A stretch of DNA of 35,132 bases from Candidatus Zipacnadia bacterium (GTDB lineage: Bacteria; Armatimonadota; Zipacnadia; Zipacnadales; JABUFB01): positions 1-35,132 of the forward strand of contig JALGSS010000004.1 in NCBI GenBank assembly GCA_029821745.1, in the 5' to 3' direction. Within the stretch, counting starts at the first letter, position 1, and each line of letters opens with the position of its first letter. The notes beneath the pieces were generated by a model. The model was not told the DNA's origin. It did no database searches and worked only from the letters and a program-made list of their open reading frames with translations. This document shows positions 9,206 through 18,925 of the stretch, piece after piece. A program made the position numbers and the translations under genes.

Positions 9206-12097
9206 CTAACGGCTGAGCTGGAACGAGCAGACCATGCTATGCTGCTCGCCGCTGAGCGGCGAACGCGCGGTCACCCGGAACACATACCTACCGCCCGGCA
9301 CTCGCGATCCGCGGGAGTTCCGCGCATCCCACATCGTCGTGTTCACGCCCGCCTGACCCACATTGTCCGTCTGGATCCGGCGGATCAGCACTCCAGAGAT
9401 GTTCCGGACTTCCAGGTCAACATTCGCATCGTTCGCGAGCGAGTACACCAACGCCACGCCGCCTCCAGCTTGCGACACACTTGCGCTCTGCACCAGTGCG
9501 CGGTCATTGCCACGCGCCCTCACAACGATCTTCAGGACGCGCGCTGCACCGTCCGAACTCGAACGGAACTCATACGAGTTGGTCGTGCGCATGTAGCGCT
9601 TTTCGCCCGTCGCTGTGTCTTCAAGCGTCGCGACGAGGTCCCTGGGCATCTTGCTCAGGTCCGGCCAGCGAACGGAGATCGGCTCTCCCGTCGCGTTCGT
9701 AGCGACGGCCAACTGCCACTCCTGCTGCTGGCTGCCGGCCTGCCTGATATCCTGCATGTACCGCGTCCCGCTGCCCGGCTCGACCATCTCAGCGGTCAAT
9801 GACACACCATCAGGGAGACACGCCGGCGGGGCCAGCACGTCGTTCCCGTCCAGGCCGTCGCTGGCGCCGGCGGCCATCCCGAAGCACCGCTTGGAGCGCA
9901 CACGTCCGCCACCGGACACTACCAGTTGCGCCTTCCAGTCGCCGACCTGCGCGACCGCCTCCGGCGCCGAACTGCTTGCTGCCCGTGTGTACAGGCTGCT
10001 GGGCTCGAACAGCAGTGTCAGGTCCTCGAAGCAGTAGACCCAGTAGCCGGAGTACGGCGCCAGCGTCACATCGCCAAGCTCCGTCTTCCACAGATACTCG
10101 TTGTCGTCGGCGTCGTACGAATAGACGGTCCCAAGGATCAACCTGCGGGCCACGGCTTCCTGCATGGTCCATTCCGAGCCGCTGCTGTCGATGATGTTCA
10201 CGCCGTCGAAGTAAGTGAGCTGCGGAAACGGCGTGCCGAGCTGGTTCCACCCTGCAGAGAGGTTTAGTGAGTATTCCCACGTCGTCGGCACAGGGCTGAT
10301 GTCATCCGGGAAGTACACGGTCTCGCGATTGCGGTTCAGCAACCAGTAACCGGAACCCGGCGTCACGTTGTTCACGAACGCATGCGGGAACCACCGGTAG
10401 ATGAGCTCGTCGGGACTCCACCGTGCCAGACCATTCGCGCCACCCACATGCATCGAGCCCAGATCGGCGAATACGTGCTCAACGCTCGTGTCCGCGAACT
10501 CGTAGGGCACAGAGACCATCTCGACCCCGAGCTGCGACGGCATCGGCGTCAGCGCCGGAATCACAGGCACCGTCATCTCACGCTCGACCGTCTTGCCGTT
10601 CGGGCCCGTAAACCGGATCACATCGACTCCCGGCCGCGCAACCGTCGCACGGAGGGTCCACTCTACGCGCCGCAGATCATTCCGGGCAAGCGTTCCCAGT
10701 GATTTGCTCAGCGACTGGGTCGGCGGGTCCAGCTCGAAGCCGTCCGGCAGGTTGATCCGCACACTGGCGTCGACGAGCGGCGACGGGCTGAAGTTGTCCG
10801 CGTACGCATAGACGGGGAATGGTGACTGGCCGTCGGTGTCAGTGAGATAGAAGCGCTCCACGATGGGCGTCCCGGGATCATCCCCCTCGCGCACCTGCAA
10901 CTTGATGGGGCTGTAAGCCGCCAGTGCGTACGGCGAATCGAAGTCAACGGAGGCAGATCCCATGCCGAAGTAGGTTACGTAGCGCCGAGACCGTCCCGCC
11001 GCCAAGTCTTCCTCGTCCCATCTCACTGCGTAGGCCCAGTCCTCGCCCTCCAGGCCGATCCCTGCGTTCGCGACGAAGTCCCACTGAGCGTCCCCACCGA
11101 TGCCCATGAGCCGGCCCCAACTGATCTCGTCAGGCTTCCCTGCGGCCGTGTTCGCCGTACCGGGGCTATAGACGTCATCGCTCTCAAGGGTCCCACCCAG
11201 CATCACGGTCGGGTTGTCGAGCCGATCAAACGCCACCCAACTGTCTGGCACGATACCGGTAACGGCGTCCGGGATCGCGCGTTCGCTGAGGATCTGCTCG
11301 CCGCTCGGGAGGACGATCGTGCCACCATCTCGGGTCCATTGGCCAAAGGAAGCATCGATCATTGGGCGGATGCCGACGGCGTGAGTCTGCCCAGTCTCAT
11401 TGCGCACGGTGTACTCCAGGCGCACTGCATCGTGCACGAGGGTCCACCGATGCTCGATGTCGATGTACTCCGTTGCGGTGTTCGGGTCAGTGGTGTCGAT
11501 CGGGATGCGCCCGATGCCCCAGATGTCTCGGGTGCCGGCCTGCGGCGGGACAGGCCAGTAGTTGATCGCCGCGCCCTGCTGCTCGTCTTCGCCCGCCCCC
11601 AGCACATGGAGGTCGTACGGCTGCCCATCCACCGAAATCGTCAGTTTCGACGTAAACTCGTCCCACGTCGGGGAATTGGTTGCCGGACCGGCGAGGCCGG
11701 CGTTGATCACGCTCGCCACGGCGCGTTTCTCGTCGCCCACCTTGATGGGGTTCCCGCCCAGAGGCGATTGCCCACCAGTCACGAGGCGGAACCGACCAGA
11801 CGGTCGCTGCCACTGCTCCACATTCGCCCCATCCAGCCAACTGAAGATGGTTGCGTCTTCCACCTGAACGGTCATCAGTCCGCCCGGGTGTGAGACCTCG
11901 ACGACGTTCCGTTGGGCGCAGACAGGCGTCAAGCCGATACCGGTTAGAATGGCAAGACTGACGCCCAGCGCGCAAATCAGGTTCCACCGGGCGAACGCGG
12001 CTCGGTTGTCCTGCACGAGTGGGTCAGCTCCTCTCGCCAGCTGCCGCATGCATGTCGTAGCTCTCTTCACTGGGCATGTATCCTTTGCAGCTGCCAT
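9206..12097 (-). CDS. Large exported protein with C-terminal tripartite module ending in a FlgD-like Ig domain
   Basis: Hydrophobic export segment (LICALGVSLAILTGIGLTPVCAQ); C-terminus SVSQAGGGVALVYSLANDANVDLEVRNISGVLIRRIQ...TMWDARNSRGSRVPGGRYVFRVTA matches FlgD-like Ig. Start uncertain (12097 or ATG at 12049). Confidence 0.75.
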   Translation of the reverse strand: MAAAKDTCPVKRATTCMRQLARGADPLVQDNRAAFARWNLICALGVSLAILTGIGLTPVCAQRNVVEVSHPGGLMTVQVEDATIFSWLDGANVEQWQRPSGRFRLVTGGQSPLGGNPIKVGDEKRAVASVINAGLAGPATNSPTWDEFTSKLTISVDGQPYDLHVLGAGEDEQQGAAINYWPVPPQAGTRDIWGIGRIPIDTTDPNTATEYIDIEHRWTLVHDAVRLEYTVRNETGQTHAVGIRPMIDASFGQWTRDGGTIVLPSGEQILSERAIPDAVTGIVPDSWVAFDRLDNPTVMLGGTLESDDVYSPGTANTAAGKPDEISWGRLMGIGGDAQWDFVANAGIGLEGEDWAYAVRWDEEDLAAGRSRRYVTYFGMGSASVDFDSPYALAAYSPIKLQVREGDDPGTPIVERFYLTDTDGQSPFPVYAYADNFSPSPLVDASVRINLPDGFELDPPTQSLSKSLGTLARNDLRRVEWTLRATVARPGVDVIRFTGPNGKTVEREMTVPVIPALTPMPSQLGVEMVSVPYEFADTSVEHVFADLGSMHVGGANGLARWSPDELIYRWFPHAFVNNVTPGSGYWLLNRNRETVYFPDDISPVPTTWEYSLNLSAGWNQLGTPFPQLTYFDGVNIIDSSGSEWTMQEAVARRLILGTVYSYDADDNEYLWKTELGDVTLAPYSGYWVYCFEDLTLLFEPSSLYTRAASSSAPEAVAQVGDWKAQLVVSGGGRVRSKRCFGMAAGASDGLDGNDVLAPPACLPDGVSLTAEMVEPGSGTRYMQDIRQAGSQQQEWQLAVATNATGEPISVRWPDLSKMPRDLVATLEDTATGEKRYMRTTNSYEFRSSSDGAARVLKIVVRARGNDRALVQSASVSQAGGGVALVYSLANDANVDLEVRNISGVLIRRIQTDNVGQAGVNTTMWDARNSRGSRVPGGRYVFRVTARSPLSGEQHSMVCSFQLSR

Positions 12098-12108
12098 TTG
12101 GCTGGGTT

Positions 12109-15100
12109 CTAGCGTCCCACCTGGAATGTCCTCACTGAGTGCGCTGCCTGACCGTCTGCCGTTCGTGCCGCCAAGCGGAGCATGTATCGCCCCGCCGGCA
12201 CTTTCACGCCGCTGTTGTTGTCCCCGTTCCAGGTCAGGGTCTGCGTAACGCCGGGTGCAGCGGCTGTCTCGCCGAGTTGCTTGATGCTGCGCCCCGCAAT
12301 GTTCAGGACCTCGGCACTCACCTGGGCCGCGCAGTTGACCGCGTAGGACAGTCGGACGGCCCCATCGGGGGCCTGCTGAGTTCTGACATTCGTCAAGACC
12401 AACGCCCTGCCGTCAGCCGGGCGCGCGGTGATCGTGAAGTGCCTCACGTCTTCCGCACTCGATGCGCGGTAGGTATAGCCGGCAACGGTCCGCATGAACA
12501 CGTCGTTGCCCCCGTCCTTGTCGGTTAGCGTGAGGACGACGCCGGCGGGTACGGTGGCGTTCAGATCAGGCCACGCGACGGTCACATCAGCGCCGGCCGA
12601 CGCACATTCAACTGTGACATCCCACTGCTGCGCCGTGCCTACGAGGCCGCGGACGTCCTTGGCGTATGCGCCGGACTGCACGCCCCAATCATCGTGTCGG
12701 ATGTAAACCTTGACCGGCGTCGAAAGCGCCGGCGGCTCAGGAACGTCACCCGCCACGTCATAGCCGTCGGTGGCTGCCGGAGCGACCCCTATGTAGTTCG
12801 CCGGGTCCTGTGCTCCCGCGATGCTCGCGCCAAACTTGAGCGTCCACGAGCTCTCGCTCGGCTTCTCCGCGGCGCTCGCAACCGGGGCCGTGGCGCCCGC
12901 TGTGATCACGCTATTGTAGACGCGTAGCGTTGTGTCTTTCAGCACGTGCACCCAGTAGCCCTCGAAGGGTTTCAGCGAACCCGCCAGGGGATCCGGGAGG
13001 AAGTCGTAGTAGAAGGAATTGCCCGCCCGCTTGAGGCCGAACAGGATCCCGTCGGTTACACCGTCATCAATCGCGTCCCTTACGTCCTGTCGCACCCCGT
13101 CTGTGATGAATTCCGCTCCGCCCCAAGTTACGGGATCGGGGAAGGGGCAGCCGATCATGTTCCAGCCGCGCGGCAACGTCGATCCCACGCTGAGCTCAAT
13201 GTCGTAGCTGACGCGGTCGGACAGGCTCCAGCCGCTCACATTCAGGATCGCCGGCGAGGGTATTCTCAGGAAGTACCCGAGCCCTGCCGGGGGATCGCTG
13301 ACCACGTATGGCGGCTCCCTTGCGTCCAGGGGCTCGAAGCTGGCGAACTGGTCCTGAACCTGAGCTGGACCGCCCCACCAGTGGTACTTGTTCCCGACTG
13401 TCGCGTCTGTCGGAAGCCATCGAACGATCGTGATGTTGCTCAGCGGCAGCCCGAAGATGACGCTAGGTCTCGAGTCGGCCAACTGGCCGAAGGGCAGCGA
13501 GATCATGTGCAACCCCGCGTCCACCGTCGGCGGCGACACGCGGAAACTCACCACGGCCTGATCCGACTTGTTGCCCTCAAAGTCGCTGACCTCCAGAGCG
13601 ATCTGGTGGCTGCTGCGACTCAATGGCTCATGGTTTGGCTGCGCGACGCGGTACGTCAGGATGCCGGTCTGAGGGTCGAACACCCAGCCGTTGAGGAGTT
13701 CGCCATCAAGTGTCAGGGCGATGCTCGTCGGCTCGACCCCACTGCCCTCGTCCGACAGGTAAGCGGTGATCACTGGTTCTGTCGTGCTGATGGTGTCGCC
13801 GCTACGAGGGTACGTGATCACACCCACCGGCTTTGCCACGTCCGTTCCCACGCGCAGGTTTACGCGGCCGTTCCCATACGTCGAGTTGGGGAGCGGCAAC
13901 TGCGTCTCAGGCGGCGGAGGCACGGCCACTGCCAGTCTGATCAGCGCGTCGACCAGTTCGCTCTTGGACCGCGTCTGGTCCTCGCTCAGCAGTACCGCGA
14001 CGGCACCGGCCACATGCGCAGCGGCGAAGGACGTCCCGAATGCGGCCGGGGAAATCCAGTCGCCACCCTCGCTGATCGGGGTGGCTCCAACGGCCTCAAA
14101 GCTGGTCCGGCAACCGTCAGGAGCAACGAGGTCGGGCTTGACTAGGCCGGACAGCGTCGGGCCGCGCGAACTGAAGGGCTCGATTACGTCGACCGCCACG
14201 GTAGCCAAGTTGTAGGGCGTCGTATCGACGTCCGAACCACGAACGGCCCCCACCGTGAAGGCCCCGGTTGCTTCGGCAGGCGTCGCGAAGCTGGACTCGG
14301 GAACTCTCAACGTGTCGGGAGCAATGTCGTAGTCAGGGATGAACAGTTGGAAATTGTCCAGTTGCAGTGGGTCCCCCGCGATCCGGTGGATCTGCACGCT
14401 GTAGACGCCGGCGGCCACTACGGCCTGCAAGCGCTCCCGGGGCGGGTCGTCACCGTTCTGCGTAACTGCGGATTGCGCAACAATGGCGCCCTGGGCGTCG
14501 GTGAGCACCAAGTCGTAGTCCTGGCCCGTCTGGGGGCCACCAGTCTCGTACCAACTCAGGTACGCGTCAACCGTGCCGGCCGTCTGCACGTCCAGGTTGA
14601 TGCCCTCCACGTTGCTGTCGAACTCGTGGACGGCATTCCCGTCGGTGTCCCGGTACGTCCCCGCCCAGTGTCGCTCGGCGAGGTTCCCGGCGGCCTGGAT
14701 CCAGAGCATCCCGGTGGCCGTCGCACTGTCGACGGCTCGGGCCAGTGAATGTGATCCGTCGTACGGGCCCTCAACGACAACCAGACCCATGACGGCGACT
14801 TCACACCCCTGCCCCGCGACGAAGTTCGCAGCCGACTCGATCGACATCGGAGTGTCCACGGCGACCAAGAGCAGGTCGGCGTCCGGGGCCATGTCCATCA
14901 CGGTCTCCGCCATGGCGGTTCCGTGTCGATTGGCGGTCGTCGATTGATCAGTGCGCAGTGAAACAACCTGTGCGCCGGCGGGGACCTCCGCATTGGCCAG
15001 GTCCGCGAAACCAAGGTCAATGATAGCGACTTTCGCCTGTGCTCCCCGGAAGCCGGCTAAGTGCATTGCGGACGCGTTGGTGCGCTGCACGGCCTCGCTG

Positions 15101-15513
15101 ACCGTCGCGCCGAAGCCCTGGCACGGGATAACTGCGGCCGGAGGCGTCACCTGCGCGACCTCGGCCAGTGCCGCGATCTCCAAAAGGCTGCTCGGAGGCA
15201 CGAGACACTGCGCTCGCACGTCGCGTCGGAATTCAACCGTCGCGCCGTATTGCGCAAGATTGATGCGATACGCGTCCGAAGGGCTCCGGAAGAGGACCTC
15301 AACTTGCACAAGGCCGGCGCTCGTCGTTCCTACGGTGCCGGCCCCGACGGTCGTCCTCCCCATTGCGGCATCGCGCAAGGGACCCGCCAAATCGTACCAG
15401 CCGGCGGGCACCTGCTCGGCGCAGACTTGCGAGGCGAACAGTAGCGTCGCCAGAACGATGAGGCTGGCCACTGGGGAGCGAAAGTAGCTGCTTCGTTGGC
15501 CGACACGTCTCAC
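12109..15513 (-). CDS. Subtilisin-like S8 serine peptidase, exported, with paralogous C-terminal module and FlgD-like Ig domain
   Basis: S8 motifs: AKVAIIDLGF (Asp), NRHGTAMAE (His), QAAGN (oxyanion Asn), FGTSFAAAHVAGAVAVLL (Ser). GTG at 15513 with GGAGGAGG 7 nt upstream; the ORF track extends to 15552. Confidence 0.85.
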   Translation of the reverse strand: MRRVGQRSSYFRSPVASLIVLATLLFASQVCAEQVPAGWYDLAGPLRDAAMGRTTVGAGTVGTTSAGLVQVEVLFRSPSDAYRINLAQYGATVEFRRDVRAQCLVPPSSLLEIAALAEVAQVTPPAAVIPCQGFGATVSEAVQRTNASAMHLAGFRGAQAKVAIIDLGFADLANAEVPAGAQVVSLRTDQSTTANRHGTAMAETVMDMAPDADLLLVAVDTPMSIESAANFVAGQGCEVAVMGLVVVEGPYDGSHSLARAVDSATATGMLWIQAAGNLAERHWAGTYRDTDGNAVHEFDSNVEGINLDVQTAGTVDAYLSWYETGGPQTGQDYDLVLTDAQGAIVAQSAVTQNGDDPPRERLQAVVAAGVYSVQIHRIAGDPLQLDNFQLFIPDYDIAPDTLRVPESSFATPAEATGAFTVGAVRGSDVDTTPYNLATVAVDVIEPFSSRGPTLSGLVKPDLVAPDGCRTSFEAVGATPISEGGDWISPAAFGTSFAAAHVAGAVAVLLSEDQTRSKSELVDALIRLAVAVPPPPETQLPLPNSTYGNGRVNLRVGTDVAKPVGVITYPRSGDTISTTEPVITAYLSDEGSGVEPTSIALTLDGELLNGWVFDPQTGILTYRVAQPNHEPLSRSSHQIALEVSDFEGNKSDQAVVSFRVSPPTVDAGLHMISLPFGQLADSRPSVIFGLPLSNITIVRWLPTDATVGNKYHWWGGPAQVQDQFASFEPLDAREPPYVVSDPPAGLGYFLRIPSPAILNVSGWSLSDRVSYDIELSVGSTLPRGWNMIGCPFPDPVTWGGAEFITDGVRQDVRDAIDDGVTDGILFGLKRAGNSFYYDFLPDPLAGSLKPFEGYWVHVLKDTTLRVYNSVITAGATAPVASAAEKPSESSWTLKFGASIAGAQDPANYIGVAPAATDGYDVAGDVPEPPALSTPVKVYIRHDDWGVQSGAYAKDVRGLVGTAQQWDVTVECASAGADVTVAWPDLNATVPAGVVLTLTDKDGGNDVFMRTVAGYTYRASSAEDVRHFTITARPADGRALVLTNVRTQQAPDGAVRLSYAVNCAAQVSAEVLNIAGRSIKQLGETAAAPGVTQTLTWNGDNNSGVKVPAGRYMLRLAARTADGQAAHSVRTFQVGR

Positions 15514-15641
15514 GTTTCTGCCTCCTCCTGGCACTTCAGCGCGCCAACACACGCCGACAATCGACCCGCGTTGTGCTCGCCATGCAATGGAACGACCTAC
15601 TGCGACTATCGGGCACGAAGGCCGACACTAAGGACGTTTCT

Positions 15642-16808
15642 TCATCCAGACCCAGGCCCGGAGGCCTGCTCGGCAATGTGTCGTAGATACATCCCGGCGA
15701 CCCGCGCCCAGCCGGTCTCTCGCGCCAGACGGCTGCTTCGTTCATAGCCCTTCGAAGTAGCCCCTGGGTCGCCCGGAAGAAACAGCGTCACCCCTGCGCT
15801 ATCATGCTCCGCCTCGCCGACCCCGGCTCGCCCGCTCGCCAACCCTTCCAAGGCGCTTCGCAACCGCTCAGCCGCCCGTCTCAACTCACTGGTCCGCGCT
15901 CTTAACACCAGGCTCGTGGCCAACCCCTCCGCGTCCACCAGTCCACACGCGCCAACGCCCGATCCAGCACTCGTCTCTGCCCACCGCAACGCTTCCAAGG
16001 CGCTCGTCTTGTCTCTCAGGGCAGCCGCACACACAGCACCCAACGCGGCCTTCGCCTCGTCGTATTTCGAAAGATCAAAGATCGTCAGCGGACACCGGGC
16101 TGTCCGCGCCCCGCGCGGCACGTCGCTGAAGCCACCGCACAGCCACTGCGTCAGCGCCGCACATTCCGTCGCGTGCACATTGCTCAACGTCGGCACCAGC
16201 CGGTCCCAGGGCAGTCCCGGGCTCGCGATTTCCCACGGCGCAGCGATCAAGTAGTCCGCCGCATCGGCCAGCTCATGCACTGTCTCCAGCCCCGCGCCAA
16301 AGCACGCTTCGAGAACCACGACGACGCAGCGCGCATCTGATTTCGGTAGTTCGTCCCTCAAGGCCTGGCCCAGTTCGCGGGCCCTCAGCCCATCCCCGCT
16401 GGGCCCCACGAGCATCCGGGCGGCGGCTTCGCGCACCTCTGAGCCGGTCCGAGCTGCCAGACCATGCCCAAGGAAGACAACCAGCAGGTTAGCCCCGCCC
16501 GCGCGATCCCTCACCCAGCGCAGAAAGCCGTTTGCGTCAGTGGCCCTAACCGGCTGCCAGCCCCTCGTTTCGTCCTCGCCGGCCGACTGCCAAACCCGGC
16601 GCGCCTCAAGCCCCTGCGTGTCGCTCAGCAGCTCGACCCCAACCGCGACGCCACTGCCGGCGCCGAGAAGTGCCTGGGCGTGCGATGCTGCGTCCTGCGC
16701 AAGATCGCCTCTGCCGTCAAGGTACGCGGCTACGGCCCATTCCTCAGCGCCACCCGCGACGCACACCACCACTCCCACTGCTGCCAACATGCGCCACAAA
16801 GCCACCAC
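15642..16808 (-). CDS. Clostripain-like cysteine peptidase (C11, clan CD), exported
   Basis: N-terminal EEWAVAAYLDGRGDLAQDA (clostripain-like W-x-V-x-x-Y-x-x-G-x-x-DL); His motif LLVVFLGHGLAA; Cys motif VVVLEACFGAGLETVHELADAADYLIAAPWEIASPGLPW. N-terminal hydrophobic segment. Confidence 0.75.
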   Translation of the reverse strand: MVALWRMLAAVGVVVCVAGGAEEWAVAAYLDGRGDLAQDAASHAQALLGAGSGVAVGVELLSDTQGLEARRVWQSAGEDETRGWQPVRATDANGFLRWVRDRAGGANLLVVFLGHGLAARTGSEVREAAARMLVGPSGDGLRARELGQALRDELPKSDARCVVVVLEACFGAGLETVHELADAADYLIAAPWEIASPGLPWDRLVPTLSNVHATECAALTQWLCGGFSDVPRGARTARCPLTIFDLSKYDEAKAALGAVCAAALRDKTSALEALRWAETSAGSGVGACGLVDAEGLATSLVLRARTSELRRAAERLRSALEGLASGRAGVGEAEHDSAGVTLFLPGDPGATSKGYERSSRLARETGWARVAGMYLRHIAEQASGPGSG

Positions 16809-16830
16809 ACTCCCCAGGCGTCGGCCCGCA

Positions 16831-18738
16831 TTACGGCCTGCGGCCGAGGGGACGCTCTCCGAAGATGCCGCCGCGATCGGACGGCTGGAGCTTCCCGCCG
16901 TCCACGGACGGGTTCACAGGCGGCAGCAGAGCTGTTCGGAACCGGAACGGCTCGCTCATTACCCAGCCACGGCTCCCGTTGCTTCGCACTAGCGGCGCCA
17001 CCTCGCCGGACGTCCTCGCACCGACGAACCAGTAGTACTCGGTGTCCGATGCCAGGGTCATGTTCAGCGCCCAGTTCATCGTCGTCGTGCTCGAAGTGCT
17101 GCTAAGTCTCGGGCTCTGCTTCACGGGGTTACCCACCGCTTGAGGGTTGTCGTAGATGAAGACCATGTACTCGTCGGCACCCAGAGAGGGCGTCCACCGG
17201 AACGTTGTTTTCCCCGCGCGCGGATCCACTGTCGAGTTCCCGTCGGATGGCGTCTCCGGCTGGCCTGGGAAGAAGAACGTCACAGGCCCGGCGGGATCGC
17301 TCGGCTCACCCAGAGACTCCGGAGGATCAATGTCGAAGCTCACGTCGACAGGTACGGGGGGCGTCACCTGCCCGCTGGCCGCCGTGGGCAGGTCGACAAA
17401 TCCCGGATCGACGATGCGTCGCAGCTTGTAGTAGTACGAGCGCCCCGCCACAAGAGGAAGATGGTTGTAGGTGATATCGACGTCGCCGTCTTCCTCCTCG
17501 CCTTCGTTGTCTAGATAGTTGAACTCAAGCTCGAACTCAAGGTCGACAGTGAATGTCGGGTCGTCCTCGAAGTTGGCCAGCTTGCCGCCCTGGACGGCTG
17601 CCACCAGGTGGTTGTTGTTGTCAACCTGCGACAGGAAACCTGCGTTTTCGCCGCGGAACACAAGCCAGGCATGGGTTTTGGTCGATCCTGGCAGGTTTCC
17701 GGGCTCCGCCTCAACTGCAATGCGTGGCTCCGATCCCGGCGCTGCCTGCGTCAGGAACACGGAGACTCCCGGCGGGCTCTGGTTGTCATCGCCCGTGGCC
17801 GTTGCATAGATTCCCGCAACGAGTCCCAACGCAGCGAGGACGCGCGTGGTCCGCTTCAGCTTCGACCTCTTCACGGCCTTCGCAATCGTGTTGCTGGGGC
17901 GGTACATCACGTAGCATTTGTCAGCAGTCCGGGGCATGCTGCCGCTCGTCAGCCTGCAGCGGCAGTCATTGATCTCTACCGCGCTGACCTCGATGACCCC
18001 AATTTTCTGGAGCACAACGCGCTCAAGGCCGGAGTTCCAGATGCCACGGACAACGAGGAGTTCCTTGCCGACCTCGACACCATCGCGCGCGCCGAGGTTG
18101 ACGACGATCGTCCCGGTGTTGTCGACCATGTCGATGTTTCCGCGGGGCGTCCGGCTGGTCTGGATAGTCCGGACGCACTGTTCCGCAGCCGACCGAAGCG
18201 CCTCGTTGATAACGGTAGCCTCTTCCCCCTGCCACCCGGGCAGCGCCCGTGTCGTATAGTCGCTGGTCGCGCCATCGAGGTACTCCTGGGTAGCGATGTC
18301 GAGCAGACGGATCGTCAGCACACATCGACCGCGGCCGCTCTTGTCGATACTCAGGTGGTCGACGGAGCCAGTCGCTACCTTCTCGACGCGCAGGTGCTCG
18401 CCCAGCCTGACCATCTGTTCCTTGGAGACGCTGTGACGCGCGGACTCCGAGGCCACAATCCCGAGCGTCTGCATCTCGCGCCGGGTATCCGCACGTGTCG
18501 ACACCACATACTCCTGCGATTCGTCGAGGGCGAGGGCAGCTGCGTCGGTGGCTTTATTGGCAGTCATCTCGCTTCCGCCTGCACGGTCGGCGAAGGGGAC
18601 AACTGCGACAGAGATCGCCTCGCTGATCTTCTGCGCATGGGCTGCGGGAACGAAGGCAGCCCACAGGCAGAGCACCAGTAGCAGCGTGGCTGTCGGCGTG
18701 ATGAAGGCATTTGCATTGCCGTGGTGCGGTCGCCGCAT
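16831..18738 (-). CDS. Exported CsgG/TolB-N-like protein with FlgT-C-like segment, internal TM helix and FN3-like C-terminus
   Basis: Signal peptide ending AAHA|Q; ISVAVVPFADRAGGSEMTANKATDAAALAL; FlgT-C-like GTIVVNLGARDGVEVGKELLVVRG...IGVIEVSAVEINDCRCRLTSG; KRSKLKRTTR + VLAALGLVAGIYATA; FN3-like WALNMTLASDTEYYWFVGAR. Confidence 0.6.
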   Translation of the reverse strand: MRRPHHGNANAFITPTATLLLVLCLWAAFVPAAHAQKISEAISVAVVPFADRAGGSEMTANKATDAAALALDESQEYVVSTRADTRREMQTLGIVASESARHSVSKEQMVRLGEHLRVEKVATGSVDHLSIDKSGRGRCVLTIRLLDIATQEYLDGATSDYTTRALPGWQGEEATVINEALRSAAEQCVRTIQTSRTPRGNIDMVDNTGTIVVNLGARDGVEVGKELLVVRGIWNSGLERVVLQKIGVIEVSAVEINDCRCRLTSGSMPRTADKCYVMYRPSNTIAKAVKRSKLKRTTRVLAALGLVAGIYATATGDDNQSPPGVSVFLTQAAPGSEPRIAVEAEPGNLPGSTKTHAWLVFRGENAGFLSQVDNNNHLVAAVQGGKLANFEDDPTFTVDLEFELEFNYLDNEGEEEDGDVDITYNHLPLVAGRSYYYKLRRIVDPGFVDLPTAASGQVTPPVPVDVSFDIDPPESLGEPSDPAGPVTFFFPGQPETPSDGNSTVDPRAGKTTFRWTPSLGADEYMVFIYDNPQAVGNPVKQSPRLSSTSSTTTMNWALNMTLASDTEYYWFVGARTSGEVAPLVRSNGSRGWVMSEPFRFRTALLPPVNPSVDGGKLQPSDRGGIFGERPLGRRP

Positions 18739-18794
18739 GACGGTCGGTTCCCTCCCAGGAGGTCTCGACTAATACCCCGGAGCAACGGCCCCGC

Positions 18795-18824
18795 AGTATA
18801 GCACACAAGTTTTCGCTTTGTAAA
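18795..18824 (-). promoter_or_regulatory. Sigma70-like promoter upstream of the 18738 gene
   Basis: Minus strand TTTACA - 18 nt - TATACT (-35 at 18819-18824, -10 at 18795-18800). Confidence 0.6.
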
Positions 18825-18925
18825 CTGCACCTGCCCCGGCCGGAGCAGTACGCCACCGGCCTTGGTAGGCTGTCAAATGCCGTCTTCCGACCCGTCTAGA
18901 ACTGGGGTCCAAGGACCCCGATTCT

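Noticed and set aside
18901-18920. GGGGTCC/GGACCCC palindrome downstream of the giant gene as a terminator
   Set aside because: Very short loop and no T-tract on the minus strand; too weak to call.
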